A stretch of DNA of 64,000 nt, from the NCBI GenBank assembly GCA_012845835.1, contig JABAKD010000025.1, forward strand, positions 27,089,504 to 27,153,503, written 5' to 3'. Origin of the DNA: Undaria pinnatifida (Eukaryota; Sar; Phaeophyceae; Laminariales; Alariaceae). Numbering within the stretch: the first letter of the stretch is position 1; each line of letters starts with the position of its first letter. The translations under genes were made by a program, and so were the position numbers. A model generated the notes under the pieces. It did no database searches. It saw only the letters and a program-made list of their open reading frames with translations, and was not told the DNA's origin. This document shows positions 33,676-46,380 of this stretch, in pieces.

Positions 33676-34038
33676 TGTTATAGGGCTTAGTTGGGTAAGC
33701 TGTTGGTTAACCTTTTGCAAGTGGTCAAACGGACTAATACCCCACTAATTCCTTAGCAAATAGCGTCGTCGACAGACGATGGGTTTTTGAGTCGTGGGTT
33801 CGATCCCCACCATCCACAATAATACTGATTTTTTCAGATTTTCCCCATGTCGAACATGAAAAATACTCTCCCTTGTTTCCCCAGGAAATGAAACGGCTTG
33901 GATAATTGACAGATCCGCCCGTATATCCGGCCGACCTGCCATCCCGCCGTTTCAGGGGGGGAAGAGTGTTATAAGGCTTAGTTTATGAAAGCTATTGGTT
34001 AATATTTTGCGAGTGGTCAAACGGACTAACACCCCACC
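33676..34038 (+). mobile_element. TRIM-like element with ~72-bp direct terminal repeats
   Basis: The repeats 33676-33747 and 33967-34038 both begin TGTTATA and end with GGACTAA.ACCCCAC. A purine-rich AGGGGGGGAAGAG (about 33954-33966) lies directly before the second repeat, as a polypurine tract would. The interior has a tRNA-like A box (TAGCAAATAGCG, 33754) and B box (GGGTTCGATCC, about 33797) but no matching acceptor stem. No clear primer-binding site or target-site duplication. Confidence 0.35.
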
Positions 34039-34134
34039 AAAAAGGAAAAAAAAGAGCGCTGTTCCTTGTCCTCGTTGCTCGTTCACATATGTTACCCTTC
34101 TTGTCCCGAACGTCGAGGCGAGTCGAAATAAATG

Positions 34135-34401
34135 ACGCAGGCTACGGTAGGGGGGTCCCTTTTTGGGCCTTGAATTTCAGTGGCTAGGGGTCACTCGCGC
34201 GAGTAACCCCTTTATTCTTTTGCGATCTTGCGTTTTCTTCATTTTTATATTGGCGAAATCAATCCGCAATGCAAAGGTAATCTAAGCTGCTCCAAAACAA
34301 CTGCCTAAACCATTTTCATTTGTGAGGTACAGAGTCACTCGTGCAACTGGCTCAAACACACCAGTGAAAACGGGGGTACCCCCCCTACCGTAGCCTTGGT
34401 C
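34135..34401. mobile_element. 267-bp MITE (family M1) inserted in copy B
   Basis: Terminal inverted repeats match the element at 4488-4755 (GGCTACGGTAGGG). It is flanked by ATAAATG on both sides (34128-34134 and 34402-34408). Copy A has a single ATTAATG at 130-136 at the orthologous place, so the empty site is visible and the insertion is specific to copy B. Confidence 0.88.
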
Positions 34402-34854
34402 ATAAATGTGTATCGTATTTTATATAATAATGTGTCCGTTGTTTTGCGTTGTTTTCGACGCAAGAAACTGTCGAAAGTATTGGGTGTAACTTTTAATAGA
34501 AATATCAAATAAACAGAGGGAATAGTTCTACAGCAGAATGGCAAAACCAACCTACTCCAAAAGTGTTGGAAACGTCGTGAAATCTTGAAGTCGTGGGCAT
34601 CATGAAATGGATCTTATCTATTGTTAATGAACAGGTAGTATGAGTTGTGGACACACGTTCCACTACGAGCTCACAGGATGCTCATCACGTAGTCGCCGGT
34701 ACGTTTTCACCCACGACAACAACTTCTATTTTATTCAACTGTCGGTTACCCGGGCCGCCCCGAAACATTACATACCACCAGTACTGCTGTAGTACTGGAA
34801 GGAGTGCACTGTGTGTAACTCACATACGGCAAACCTGCGATCAAAATGAACGCA

Positions 34855-35185
34855 GGTACCAGGCCGGTCGCCCCGGTGGTTTAGTGGTTACCCTTGAACA
34901 CTACTACTAGCGTTGGTTCTTGTTGAGTTATATTCCCACTTTGGTTAGATTTTTACTCGTTTTGCAGAAAAAAATGCGAAAACAAAAGGATCAACTGCTG
35001 CTGAGAGCGCCTAGCAGCGTGGGTAGGTACAATTCGACCCGAATCGACGACGGAAAAAAAGTGCTGAATTCTTCTCGAGATACAAATGAAGGCACGTACC
35101 GTACGTGGGGAGGGCGGAGAAGGGCCCTCTGTGTGACCCCGGATCTGGGCTCCTACTGGGATGGAGCACGAGAGTATACGACGTA
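34855..35185 (+). mobile_element. S1 SINE-like repeat, copy B
   Basis: Counterpart of 1655-1985 in copy A. A-box-like TGGTTTAGTGGT at about 34878. Confidence 0.6.
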
Positions 35186-35871
35186 GTGCGAGGATGATAA
35201 ATGGGATCAAAAAGGAAAGAAAAGAAAAGGCATCGCACGGGGGAGGGAGAAAGCATCAGATGGGAAAGTGTTGCGAAGATACTATTTTTTATTAATGAAA
35301 TAGGCAAAAATATAAAACTATCGTCCAGACTAACCCAACGCGCGCAGAACATGTGTTTAAATTTCCGAATGTAAGAAGGTTTGGTCTGTTTATCTTGATT
35401 GGGCTCGTATTAATAGTTTCAAAGAAACAAAAAACTCCTCTCATAGAACGAACAACGAAAAAGATATATTCACGCGCACGTTATGGTATAATGGTCACAA
35501 CAGCAGTTGAGCATGGGCCCACCCAACCAGCGTCCGCGGTGGCCTGGTTGGAGAACTGGAATATACCACTAGTATCATACGAGTTCACGGAGTATAGCAT
35601 GTAGCAGCTAATATTATTATTGCTATTGCTATTATGCAGCATACAGCAGTGTGTCACATACTGCCCGGTTGGTGATGAAATAGACTAGAGATATGATACT
35701 TCGATGAGAAACATCGAACGTATTTCTTTGTCTAAATGTAGCGCTCTTCTGCAACTGTTAACTGCCGGAGTCAGAGGGCTGCCTGGTGTCATGGGTGGCA
35801 CGAGCGGACAAGGCCGAACCTAACGAGAAAGTAAACAGAAACAAACGATACGTTCAGAAATTTATGGATGA

Positions 35872-36259
35872 TGTAATGGAGTGCCCTCCGTAGAAGGATA
35901 GCTTTATAGATTCGACGTGAAGCCATGTCATGGTTGAGGTGAAACCACGTGACATTAGATGTCATATTCACGTCAACGCCATCATAGATGGGCGATAATG
36001 TAGGTGACGATGATGGGACAAGCAGGACGCCCCACATCTCACTACCTGCTCTACCTGCTCTACCTGCTCTACCCAGCCCTATCGTGGCTAGGCCTGTTTC
36101 GTCTGTCTTTTAGAGTTTAATGTAGAGGAAATAATGTACAAGCTTTTGAGTCTATCCAGCGAGCCATGAGGAGAGACCAAACAAGGGCACCGGAACCCAT
36201 GAGGAGCACGCTTCCCAACACCGACCAACCACGCATCCCCCACTCGGAGTACCACTACA
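35872..36259 (+). repeat. 5' LTR
   Basis: 388 bp, TGTAATGGAG...ACCACTACA, containing a three-fold CTACCTGCT repeat (about 36052-36070). Immediately after it, TTGGCGACGTCG (36261-36272) could serve as the primer-binding site; I could not assign the tRNA. Confidence 0.9.
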
Positions 36260-37894
36260 ATTGGCGACGTCGTAGCAGTGAACGTGTCGACCTTGGGCTT
36301 CGTGACCTTCTCCCCGGTGTTCTTCTCTCCTCAAGGCAAGCTCTTTTCGGCTTGCACAGCTTTGCATTTTACTTTTCCCGTTTTTTTTGGTAGTTTTTAT
36401 TTTTTACTTTTTTTTGCTTTTCCTCTCGTATTTTAACATACTCCCTTTCATCCAGTAGCGAACTTGGTTATCTATTTGTCTCCTATCCGCAAACCACGGG
36501 CCCCTCCGGGCCTCTACTATGCGACGGAGTTGTTGAGTCTGCAGCTACCACGGCTTTGCGCAGCAGTTTTTCGAAATATTGTCTTCCCGTGCTCTCTCTT
36601 CGTGGGACACTACTACTTACTATGACAATCGAACGAAGAAAATGCTCCCCTATTTTTGTTTTGGTGCTATGGTCTATTCAGTTGTCTTCACCTCTTTTCC
36701 ACTCCAAAAGCGTTCCCACTCTAATTCCAAGTGGTTCGTTCCCATATTGGGAGTCCTGTCCAGACGAATACCCCGCCAGGTTCCCGTAATAAAACCTTGT
36801 GGGAAATTTCGCAGTTGGACCCGTGTGAGCTGTTTGCACTCGACTAATTCGAGTGGCCGGCTCCGTTGCACCACACCTTACAACTGTACCGTGTCGTTAC
36901 GGAATAGGGGTACATGTGCAATAGTTTGCCCTACCACACCTCCCCGAGTACGAGTTGCGCGCTTCGGATGAAGGCAATAACTCGCCTTTATCTCTCCTAC
37001 TTTGGGTCATCCCCTCGCATTTCTGCTAATAATCTATACAGAGTATTATAGACACAGCAGGCCTGCAGTAGTGCGTGACTATATTTTTGGGTTTCGTTTT
37101 TTAGCTGAACCATGTATGGGTTTTGGTTTCTTGGCATATTTTTACCAGGTACCAGCACGCTGTGTGCTTTAACCTTTCGAGCATTGCATCTCCGACCTAC
37201 AGCCTATGAGACACTCCACCTTCATGTGGGTTCGCTCAAAGTACGGCTCATGTACTCGTATAGGCCCGCTTTTCGTAATTCTCGTTTCTTTTCTTTTTCT
37301 TTTTCTGCCCGCATACTTAGCCGGTGGTGTCATTTTTACGGCGTGTGATTGGCATCGGGCACGACGTATTAGTAATATTTTTGCTTGCGTACCTTTGGTG
37401 AGACAGCGGCTCATAGATAATTTGCGTACCTCGTACACAGCACAAGCAGTGGTACGTACACACGTATGGGTTGACGCGTGCCATACGGGCGTGGCACACC
37501 CTCATAATCGTAGCATACCTACCCCCCCACCAGGTACGGAGTTGTACCGAGTCTGACTCCCAGGGTTTTAGGCCTGTATGCACGGTTGCGTCTTGTCCTG
37601 ATACTCCCGGTAGTACCCCGTTTCCACCGCCATCCCAAAGTCGTTTTGGTTTGCCCCTGGTTTGTTTGTTCTTTTGTTTTGATGCATTTCCCTTGTTTGC
37701 TTTATTGATAGCTACTTTGTTTTCTTGTTTCTTGCATGGTTAACAAGCACGTACGAGTAACTGCTGCTTAAATTTGTCATGGGGAATTTCTCTTGTACTG
37801 TTTTTTTTTTCTCGTGCAAACTTTCGTTTTGTTTTTATACACTGACTGGTGGTGTCGCACGTATCATCTCTCCAGTTAAAAACATATCGTACGC

Positions 37895-38640
37895 GGACCC
37901 TGCACTGCTATGGCGAAATTACCGTTGTCCAGTGTGCAATTCTTACCAGCTTATGACGTACAGGGCTCTATTTTGCCGTTTGTCACCATGCTGCTGTTTA
38001 GCGTACACTTTGTACATTTTGGCCATTGCATCGCATCTACGCTGTCAAAATTTGACAAAATACTGCTGTAGTACGTGTATCTCGCCAGCCTTCTGTCATA
38101 CACAGGCTTTATGCTGCCTTAATTTGTCAGGATACTGGTGCCATATATGTGAATGCCGTCGGTTTTGTCTCACGCACGGCCCCCTATGCTGCTCACATCG
38201 TCCGAAATGCTGCAGTAACCGTGCCTCTTACCAGTTTTGAGCCACATATGGGCTTTATCATGCCCATATGAATCTGCTGTAAGAGCATTTTGCCGGTATA
38301 TTTGTCGTGCCCGAGCTCTACGCTGTCTAATATTGGATTATTCCCCCCCCCCCCGCGTTCGGCCAGCTTTTTACGCCATAACAAAAGCAGGCTCTACGCT
38401 AACATTGTTTTTTTTTTTTGCGACAAAAAGCATCAAAGTCCCTCGCATCTGCCTCATCTCGTATGATGAAGTGGAATGTAGACGCTGCTCAGATTTGCCC
38501 GATTATTGTCACCCGACCGAGTTTACTTTTCCCCGTTTCTGGTGATATAGGGTAGATGATGCCCAAATTTCAACGCATTTTCCGCTTCAATTTTACGATA
38601 ACGCAGGGTCTATTCTGCTCAAAATTGTAACGTTGCTGCG
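37895..38640 (+). repeat. Degenerate ~70-bp tandem array inside the LTR element
   Basis: A core like GGCTCTATGCTGCTCAAATTTGT recurs near 37908, 37968, 38036, 38108, 38184, 38254, 38317, 38393, 38480, 38553 and 38610. Spacing is 57-87 bases. The Cys-rich ORF at 37779-38240 is a by-product of these repeats. Confidence 0.6.
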
Positions 38641-41600
38641 CAAGCTTGAAAGTCAACAACTGTTTCTTTTTTTTTACTTTTCATTTTTTTGGTTTGAAAG
38701 CATTCATTTCTGCTGTTAGTTGCTTGACAATAATTTTGCGAGCGACCACGGGAAATGCCCCCCCTCCGTTTCTATGCCGCACGTGTTGCTTTCATCATGC
38801 TGGCGCACGTCTCGTCTTGCAAAAATGGTCGTGCAACCATGATCGTCTTGTCACGAGCATCAGCACGCGCTGCACATGATGTTGACTTACACAATTGACG
38901 ATGATTGTGCTCTGTCACGGTGCATTATTTTCTTTAAGGGGTTTCAACCCCAGAATGCGCGAACGGCGGTATTACATGTCGAACATCCCACTATATCATA
39001 TTGGTACTATTTTATAAAATCCTCTCACGGTGCACTGTGTTCTATTTGGAAACCTCTGTGAGGGTGGAGACTCAACGTGCCACGAGCCTTGTCAATACGC
39101 TCAATAACCCACGCGTGTTTGAGCTATTTTTATGAGGCTTACGTTTTTGCTGTTACGCACCCCCGACCTGATGCAGCGTTGGAGTGACCCGAACTGTATT
39201 AGGATCGTGCCTGAGCAAAAATACGGTTGAGTAAAACCGCACCCCGAGTGCGTCGCGCTCCGAATGCCATCTCTCTCCCTTTTTCACGAGTGTCCTACCT
39301 GTGTTACACGGAACCCCCCCCGGTATTTTTATAAACAGTGCACCCCCGAAGTATACCGTCATTTTTAGGTCCGGATTTTTGCTTCGGAAACCTCAAACAT
39401 AGCTTAGGTTATCGACGGGTACAAGAGGTACACATATTTTCCGTGTTGTAAGGTCTGATTTTGTTTTGTTTTCGACTGGATAACTCGGTGGTTCTAACCA
39501 TCTCCCGAGCATCACGCTCCTCCCCCGGGAATATCTACAATCATCCATCACCCTCCGGTCTTCTTGGTGACGTTCGAAAAATACTGGTACTGCATCCTAC
39601 CCCTCTTCTCCGGTGCGTGCGATACCTCCCTATCCATTCCGGACCAACATGGATCCCCCCCCAATCTTCGCGGTAAGTCCCGCACCAACCAGGACCCAAC
39701 CCCTAAACCCTCACAATGAACAGTGAGCTTCGCGTTTTTCTCCTGCTGTAGCCATGGGTGGTACAGTTACGGTGAAGGATCTGGTCATTCTGTTCCAATA
39801 AAATCGAAATAATGCCCGAAGCGCATTTTTGCGGCCAGGGTCGTTGACGGCATTTCCACCACCGCCACTGACCCCGACCCATTTCAGTCAAACGGGATCC
39901 CTCGACGTTTGGTACGGCCACCTTACACGCCGAGACTAGGGAGGACGAATCCCTCTACGGGAGACGCCCACCTGATGCGACTGCGATTTTTGTTTAGCGC
40001 CTGAGGGCAAGAGGTTAATTTTTTTTCCCGTGGGGAAGCACAACAACGCCGCAAGTACAGCGACGACTACCACAGCGTGTATCGCCGAAGCGGCACCCAT
40101 CAGGCCAGTGCCGCGGTGGTCACCGAATATCATGCCACCGCGACTGCAGCCCTTTGTGCCCCACCCCCCCCATCTGGGCCACGACTACCGTCCTAACCGA
40201 CACGTTGCTGTCATCCCAACCCCGGCTCCCATAGCCGCCCACCCCACGCGGCTGCGTCTATCACCACAACGGTTCAAAATCGCCCGCCCATCACCGCGCT
40301 TAAGCCCCTGCGCCCAATCGCCCCTGCTTTTGTTTGCTGGTACTTGCTCACAACTGCATCCGGCGCGCCCACGGTCTCGACCGGGCGGCACCCAAAGACA
40401 CCCCAGTCTGCGGTAAACTATTTTTTCGGTTATCGGCCACGTCATACCTACCCAACTACGACTCATGTCGACATCGTTAAACGCTCCGTCTGCGGTAATC
40501 TGCGGGTTCGGTCTATTTCCTTGAAATCCCGACCCCCCTCCCGCCGCTACTAAAGTTGTCAAAACGGCCACAGAGCCGCCAAACCAACTTTGTTGCCGCA
40601 TTCCCCTACGCGCTCCAAGCCCCAGCACCCACCTCCCGTGAACCCACGGCTTGAAAACGCCGCACACGCCCTCCGCAACCAGCCCCCAAAAACGCCGCAC
40701 GCACCCCCCCGCATCACCTACCGCTCGGGTCAAGACCACCGTTCTTCTCCGACTACCACCTACGCCACCATTCTTCTCCGCCTACCACCTACATCACCGA
40801 TATTGACCGTTGTAACAGCGACAGCAAGGTCGCCCAACGGCGCAGACGCCATCCTATCCGTAGTGGCCGCGACGACGGTCGCGACCACCCGGATTGTGAC
40901 GCCCACGACGCCTGCGTCTGACTCCCGAACCGCAAAAAGTGGAGGCTCGCAACCACCACATATTGCGATACGGGACACAACCTGCGACGAGCATCATTGT
41001 CAACTACCTGGCCATCGAGTACCACTTCGCTGGCTTTCGGGCGTTCTCCTTGACGTCTGCATCGTGCCGGCGGCACTCTCCCACTGTAGCAACACCGCCA
41101 CGCCTCTGGTGCGCTCAACCCAGGTATGGGCATATTTCAGGATATTGGTTTTTACTTTTGGTATTTGCGGAAACGCGCGGACCGTAAACCCGGCGCTATT
41201 ACCCGGCAATAACCCGCGACAACCAACGCCGCTCGTAGTAAATGCCGCGGCAAATATTTTTTGGGTCGAAAGCGCCATGATCGCCTTTCTTCCGCGGGAC
41301 ACTGCTGCGACAACGACGACAACATCGACAGCAACAGCGTGGCCGGCCGATACCCATTGCGGCAAAAATCCCTGGACGCTAAACGCTGATCAACCGATAC
41401 AGCACTACCAGCGCCAGGCCATCTAATTGCGGGACGAGGTTCCAGCTTCAACTTTACAAGAACGAGCTCCACCGACGCCCCCGCCCCCCAACAATCTACC
41501 TCCCCCGCCCAGCCCCATACATGCGATATCGCTTGTCCAAGCCTGATCCCCTTGTTCTAGCGATGGTCTTGAGGTGTGGGTACGAGGAGGCCAAGACGTC

Positions 41601-43539
41601 GAGCCCTACTGGGATGCTCCACTCGACGCCTTCTACCGATGAGCAACGCTACTTGCCGAAGACCACGGCTACCAGCGGTTCCGGACTACAGCACGAAACT
41701 TCTGCTTCCGATTCCGGGCCATCGCATCCTGAGCCCGCCTCGCCTATTTATCGGCGGCTCCACCCGCGCTCGTCCTAGGACGTGCGCGTTTTTCAGTGAC
41801 AACGTTGGGCCCGCGAACGACGGATTCCCACTCGCTGCCACGGTGTTGACAGCACCACTGCCCCTGGGCCCAAGGGACAGTCCCGTCATGACGACGGAAG
41901 ACTCGCGATCATAGTTGACCAGGACATGCCCTGAGCCCCCTGCCCCGTCTTCCCCGCAACCCTCGTGGATTGCGTGGACACGGACCACAGGTACGGCATT
42001 TCCTAGCGAGTTCTATCCTGCTCATCCAACGCCGCTTGGAGACAGGACCCCCAGGGTATCTTCGCCCCGCTCCTTTAAACGCCACCCACGGAGACCCTCC
42101 CAGAGCCTCGGTGATACAATACCGAGACTCCCTCTGCGATCACGTTAACCCAGCCGCGCATGTTCTCTAGATCAGCCAGCTGCACCCTCGCCATCGCCAC
42201 GCGACAGTCTTACAGACAGCCGCAACTGACCACTGCTTGGCGGCTCACCGCAGCCAGCCTACACCGGACTACCTCTTCTGGGATGTTCAACCTTTAGCAG
42301 TGCCACCCTTCTGGATTCTATTTCTACGGTTTTTTCTTATCACCGTGTGGAGTAGTTTCCGACATCGCCCGATACCGACATTTTGAGCGACACCACGACC
42401 CCGTAGCTCACCCGGCTTCGACCAGGTATCAGAACCGTTCCTAGGACCAATCATGGACATTGGTTTCGAGGCCAACAAACGCCGGAGCTCCTCCTTCATT
42501 ACCTACCTGGGACAATGGCTCCGAGGCCGACAAACGCCGGAAACTATTCCCGCACCACCACCCAACAACCCTCGACGTCTACCACCGCCCTCCCAGTTCG
42601 TATCTCTAGCTTCGGCAACGGTACACCCGAGGCTGGCAATCCCATCCATAGGCAGAGGCTACAACCGCTTCATTCGGTTGGCAGCCGCCTTTTCCCCATA
42701 ACCCGCCGCGTTGCAAACGAGTCATCCCTTTCCGATCTCGGCATTTCTCACCGAACCCTCCTACTACCGACCTCGTTCCGACCCTTTCCATCGCGACAGA
42801 ACAACTCTGCCGCCCCCCCCCTTCAACGCGACCGGTTTCCACGGAACACCTCTGTCCCGGCCCCCTCCATCACCACCGAGGCGCACCTGCCGAATCCCCC
42901 AAGCCGTTCTCCACCCCGACGTGCTGCCGCAGAGCCGCCTTGCTCCGGTCTCCGCCGACCATCTGGAGGAAGCAACCGTCCTTCTCCTCACGGTCTGGTT
43001 AGTTCTCACTTCGACAAACGTTGGACCCCATACCGCCCCCCTTTTCACGGCTACCCTGACCCAAACCATCCCACCTATACCAGGCCTACAACGGTACCTC
43101 CCGGCCAGCTTTTCCGTCAGTCCACCAGCGTGCCCTGGTTCCCCCAACCACAACAAACCCGCGGTTTATCGCTCCCGACCCAGCTCTTTAGCTACTCCTT
43201 CATTAACCGGATCCTTGCCACCAACGGCCCTTCAGCTTTCCTCCACGACACAACCACGGACGACCCCGACTGATTCTGCTTCCGCTGCCAGTGAACACCG
43301 AACAGTTCCCCTCCAACCCAACGGTCGCGAATCCCCATCCGACACCAATGCCGCCACCCCCCTTTTGCCTCAACAACCCTGTAGGTTCACCACCTGAACC
43401 TAGGCAACCCCTACCCGTCCCTGAAGGCATCTCTGTGACGCCGCTGTCGCCACCGCCCCCTGCCCTAACATTCCGATAGGTTTACCACCTGAACCTTTGG
43501 TTTTGTTCCTTTCCGGTTATGACCTCTCCGAGCCGAGCA

Positions 43540-44000
43540 TCGGCTTGGGTGGGCTCGTTCCCCCGTCCCTCCCAACCCACCACCACATCCCGCCGCTCCC
43601 ATTTCCTGAGTTGGAGCTTATTTTTGTTCCGGGTATGAGCGTTTCGAACCGACTATCGGTTTGGGTGGGCTCGCTACCTCTCCTCTACGACCCACCTCTA
43701 CCATTCCACCGCCCTCTTTTTCCGAGTTTGTTATTTTTTTTAGCCTCGGGCTCATGAACCTCCCGAGCCTGGTACGTATGGGACCTTTTTAGCCAGAAAT
43801 CGGACCCTTCCACAGCCTCTTCGCTGCCCACGTCGAACGATGTCAGCATCCCATCCCGGGTATCGTTTTGGGTGGGCTAGTTCCCCCTCCCTTTCGACCC
43901 ACCATCACTATCCGCCCCCATCCACCGGCGACGCGCAAACCGCGCACCCTTCCTGTTAGGCATTGACTTGGGTGGGCTCAAACCCCCTCCCTCCTGCCCC
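43540..44000 (+). repeat. ~104-bp-period degenerate array inside the LTR element
   Basis: TTGGGTGGGCTCG followed by CCCTCC and CCACCA recurs near 43543, 43657, 43864 and 43963. Spacing is 114, 207 and 99, i.e. multiples of about 104. Confidence 0.6.
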
Positions 44001-44399
44001 ATGCACCACCACGTTTCGCTGGAAATACTTCGGCAACTCACCGTTGCGGACCATACCAAAATCCGACCCCTTCTCCGCGCCAAAACCTCCGTCGGGTCTA
44101 TTTCGGCCCATGACATCGCCTTCGGTTCGCTAGCCAGCTCCGAGAAAGGCGCCGAGGACGCTGGCGCTCCTCCTGGATCGGCTTTCAGGCCGTCCTTCGT
44201 TCTCCCCAGCGCCCACCATTGGCGCATCCCTTTTTGGCCTTCCTCATCCTTCGTCGGACCATTATTTTCCCGGAGCCGTCATCGCTCCACAGCCGCCGCT
44301 GAAAACTGTGGACTGCCCTTCCGACTACGTTTTTTTTCGCGAGTACCTGTGGCTACACGTCTAAGATCATCGAACACCCCCCATCGCCGCGCGAACACC

Positions 44400-44590
44400 G
44401 CGACCAGAGCTCCATCGTCACCTGAGCTCCGTCGTCAGCTGAGCTTTGGCACCAGAGCTCCATCGTCACCTGAGCTTCGTCGTCACCTGAGCTTCGCCAC
44501 CAGAGCTCCATTGTCACCTGAGCTCCATCGTCACCTGAGCTTCGCGACCAGAGCTCCACCTTTGTCAGAGCTCCACCTTTCACCTGATCT
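44400..44590 (+). repeat. 48-bp tandem repeat inside the LTR element
   Basis: Four units of ACCAGAGCTCCATCGTCACC followed by two TGAGCTCCGTCGTCACC-type subunits. It encodes the T-R-A-P-S-S-P-E-L-R-R-H-L-S-F-A repeat of a 541-codon ORF (43968-45593) that I regard as non-coding. Confidence 0.8.
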
Positions 44591-46019
44591 CCACCTTCGT
44601 CTTCCGCGACTTCATCATTCGATGTCTTTCTCCTTCAAGCCACTACCAAAGTCAAGGCAGCCTTTTCTTCTTTTGGCCACTACCGCCGGCCCCGACGTCG
44701 TCGCCACCATCTACTCCGACAATCTGGGAATTATTTCACCGACTTCTGCAGCCATGCACCGATGGGCCTGCCGCTTCAAACCGCTACCAGCGGCGAGGCG
44801 CCCTCTCCCTGGCCACTACCACCGACTCCGGCGTCATCGCATCGTCAGCGCCGACCAGCGGGGACATATTTCGCTGACTCCTGCAGCCACCGCGCCGGTA
44901 GGTTTGCTCCTTCAGTCCGCTACTAACCGCCCCGGCGTCACAGCCATCGCCGGCTACTTCGGGTCTTCTCTACCGCCTATTCCGACAACCACGCCGTTAT
45001 CCTCGCCGCGTACAAAGCGAACTCCACCACCGCGAGAACCGCAGGCATCTCCACAGGACCACCTTAAAGGACTACTACAGCGTCAACGCTCGCGCCTACA
45101 TGTACGCTGCGGAACACGCACATTCCACCACCGCGTACGCTATCCGCCACCGTCTTCAACCTACCATATTGCGCTACTACAGCCTCGTCTTCTTCCGTCA
45201 CAAGAGCCTCTACCGTATCTTCCGCGAACACCCCACCCTCACTGGTTCGTGCTCGGAGCTCTTCAACGCGTTTTACTGGACCATCATCCGTCTCCAGCGC
45301 TCCTACCACATCTTCCGCGAACACCACGACGTCACTGTCTCGCGATCGGAGCGCTGCAGCACACCCTAGTACGACCACCAGCCGCGTTCCATCGGATCTT
45401 TCTTCAAACCCTACACCACCCGGTTTCAGGATCAACCTACGGCGTCTCTACTGCATATCTTCGCGGAGCACCATCTACGGACCGGCGTGCCTACAACGCC
45501 ACGCGACAGGGATATCTGCAGCCAGGGTATTATCGCGTTGAGTCGCACTTACCCGTTTGTCTTGTTGCCCCTCCCCCTTACCATGTTTCTTGAGTTCCTT
45601 CTTGAGTTTTTTTTTCATGGGATTTGTTTTGTGCGCATTGGCTTCTTGATTTTCTCTTTTGGGTTTGATTTTGTTGTTCAGTTAGTTTCAAGGTGCCTCT
45701 TCTTTGCCTTGACTCTTCGGGTAGTCACACTTTTGAACAGCACATATGTTTGCGTGCTTGCATCGGTGTGCTACCCTGACTTTTCGGGTCATCCTACTTT
45801 TGACCAGGACATACGTTTGCGTACTTGCGTCGGTGTGCTACCCTGGCCTTCCAGCCACTGATTTAGCAGGCTCCATTTTCGTAACCAGGCCGAAAAGTTA
45901 AGATGGTTCCGTCTTCCTGTGTGTGCCGGTTTAACCTGCCCCGTTTTCGTAACTTGGCTCAAACCTGCCGTGACTTCGTTTTCCCTCGTCGGTTTAGCGT
46001 ACCCTTGTTTCGCAGCGAC

Positions 46020-46380
46020 CGAAACCGCTGTGGTATTTTTTTGTTGGCCTTTCTCATGCTTTCTGCACTACGTCAAAATAGGTGCATATTTGGGCATGGT
46101 ATATGTCTCCCAACCCGCTGTGGTATGCCCATGTTGGCTCTTCTTCCGCTTTTTGCACTACGTACGTCATTGGTACTTATTAAGGCGTCATATTTGGATT
46201 CTTACCGCTATGGCATATATGTCTTAGCCCTTCCCCCAATATTTGCACTACGTACGTCATAGGTGCTTATTGAGGCGTCGTATTTCTTCTGTTACCACTG
46301 TGGTATACGTGGTATGTGCTCTGGCCCTTCCTCTATTTTTTGCACTGCGCACGCCGTAAGTGCTTATTGAGGCGTGTTGT
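46020..46380 (+). repeat. ~93-bp-period degenerate array inside the LTR element
   Basis: Units with CCGCTGTGGTAT, then TTTTTGCACTACGTACGTC, then GGTGCTTATTGAGGCGT have TGCACTACGT cores near 46063, 46154, 46243 and 46341. Spacing is 91, 89 and 98. Confidence 0.7.

Noticed and set aside
33745-33942. Minus ORF containing W-M-V-G-I-E-P-T-T, and a possible tRNA gene on the plus strand
   Set aside because: V-G-I-E-P-T-T is the usual antisense translation of a tRNA T-arm. The T-arm is good, but the 5' acceptor half and anticodon arm do not fold, so it is a tRNA-like remnant, not a gene.
37779-38240. 153-codon Cys-rich ORF resembling a zinc-finger or metallothionein-like protein
   Set aside because: Its Cys pattern follows the degenerate 70-bp repeat of the LTR element; the ORF ends mid-array while the repeat continues.
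43968-45593. 541-codon plus-strand ORF
   Set aside because: It lies inside the LTR element in purine-poor DNA where stop codons are rare. The product is low complexity and includes a 48-bp DNA repeat, and I see no domain of a retroelement or host protein.
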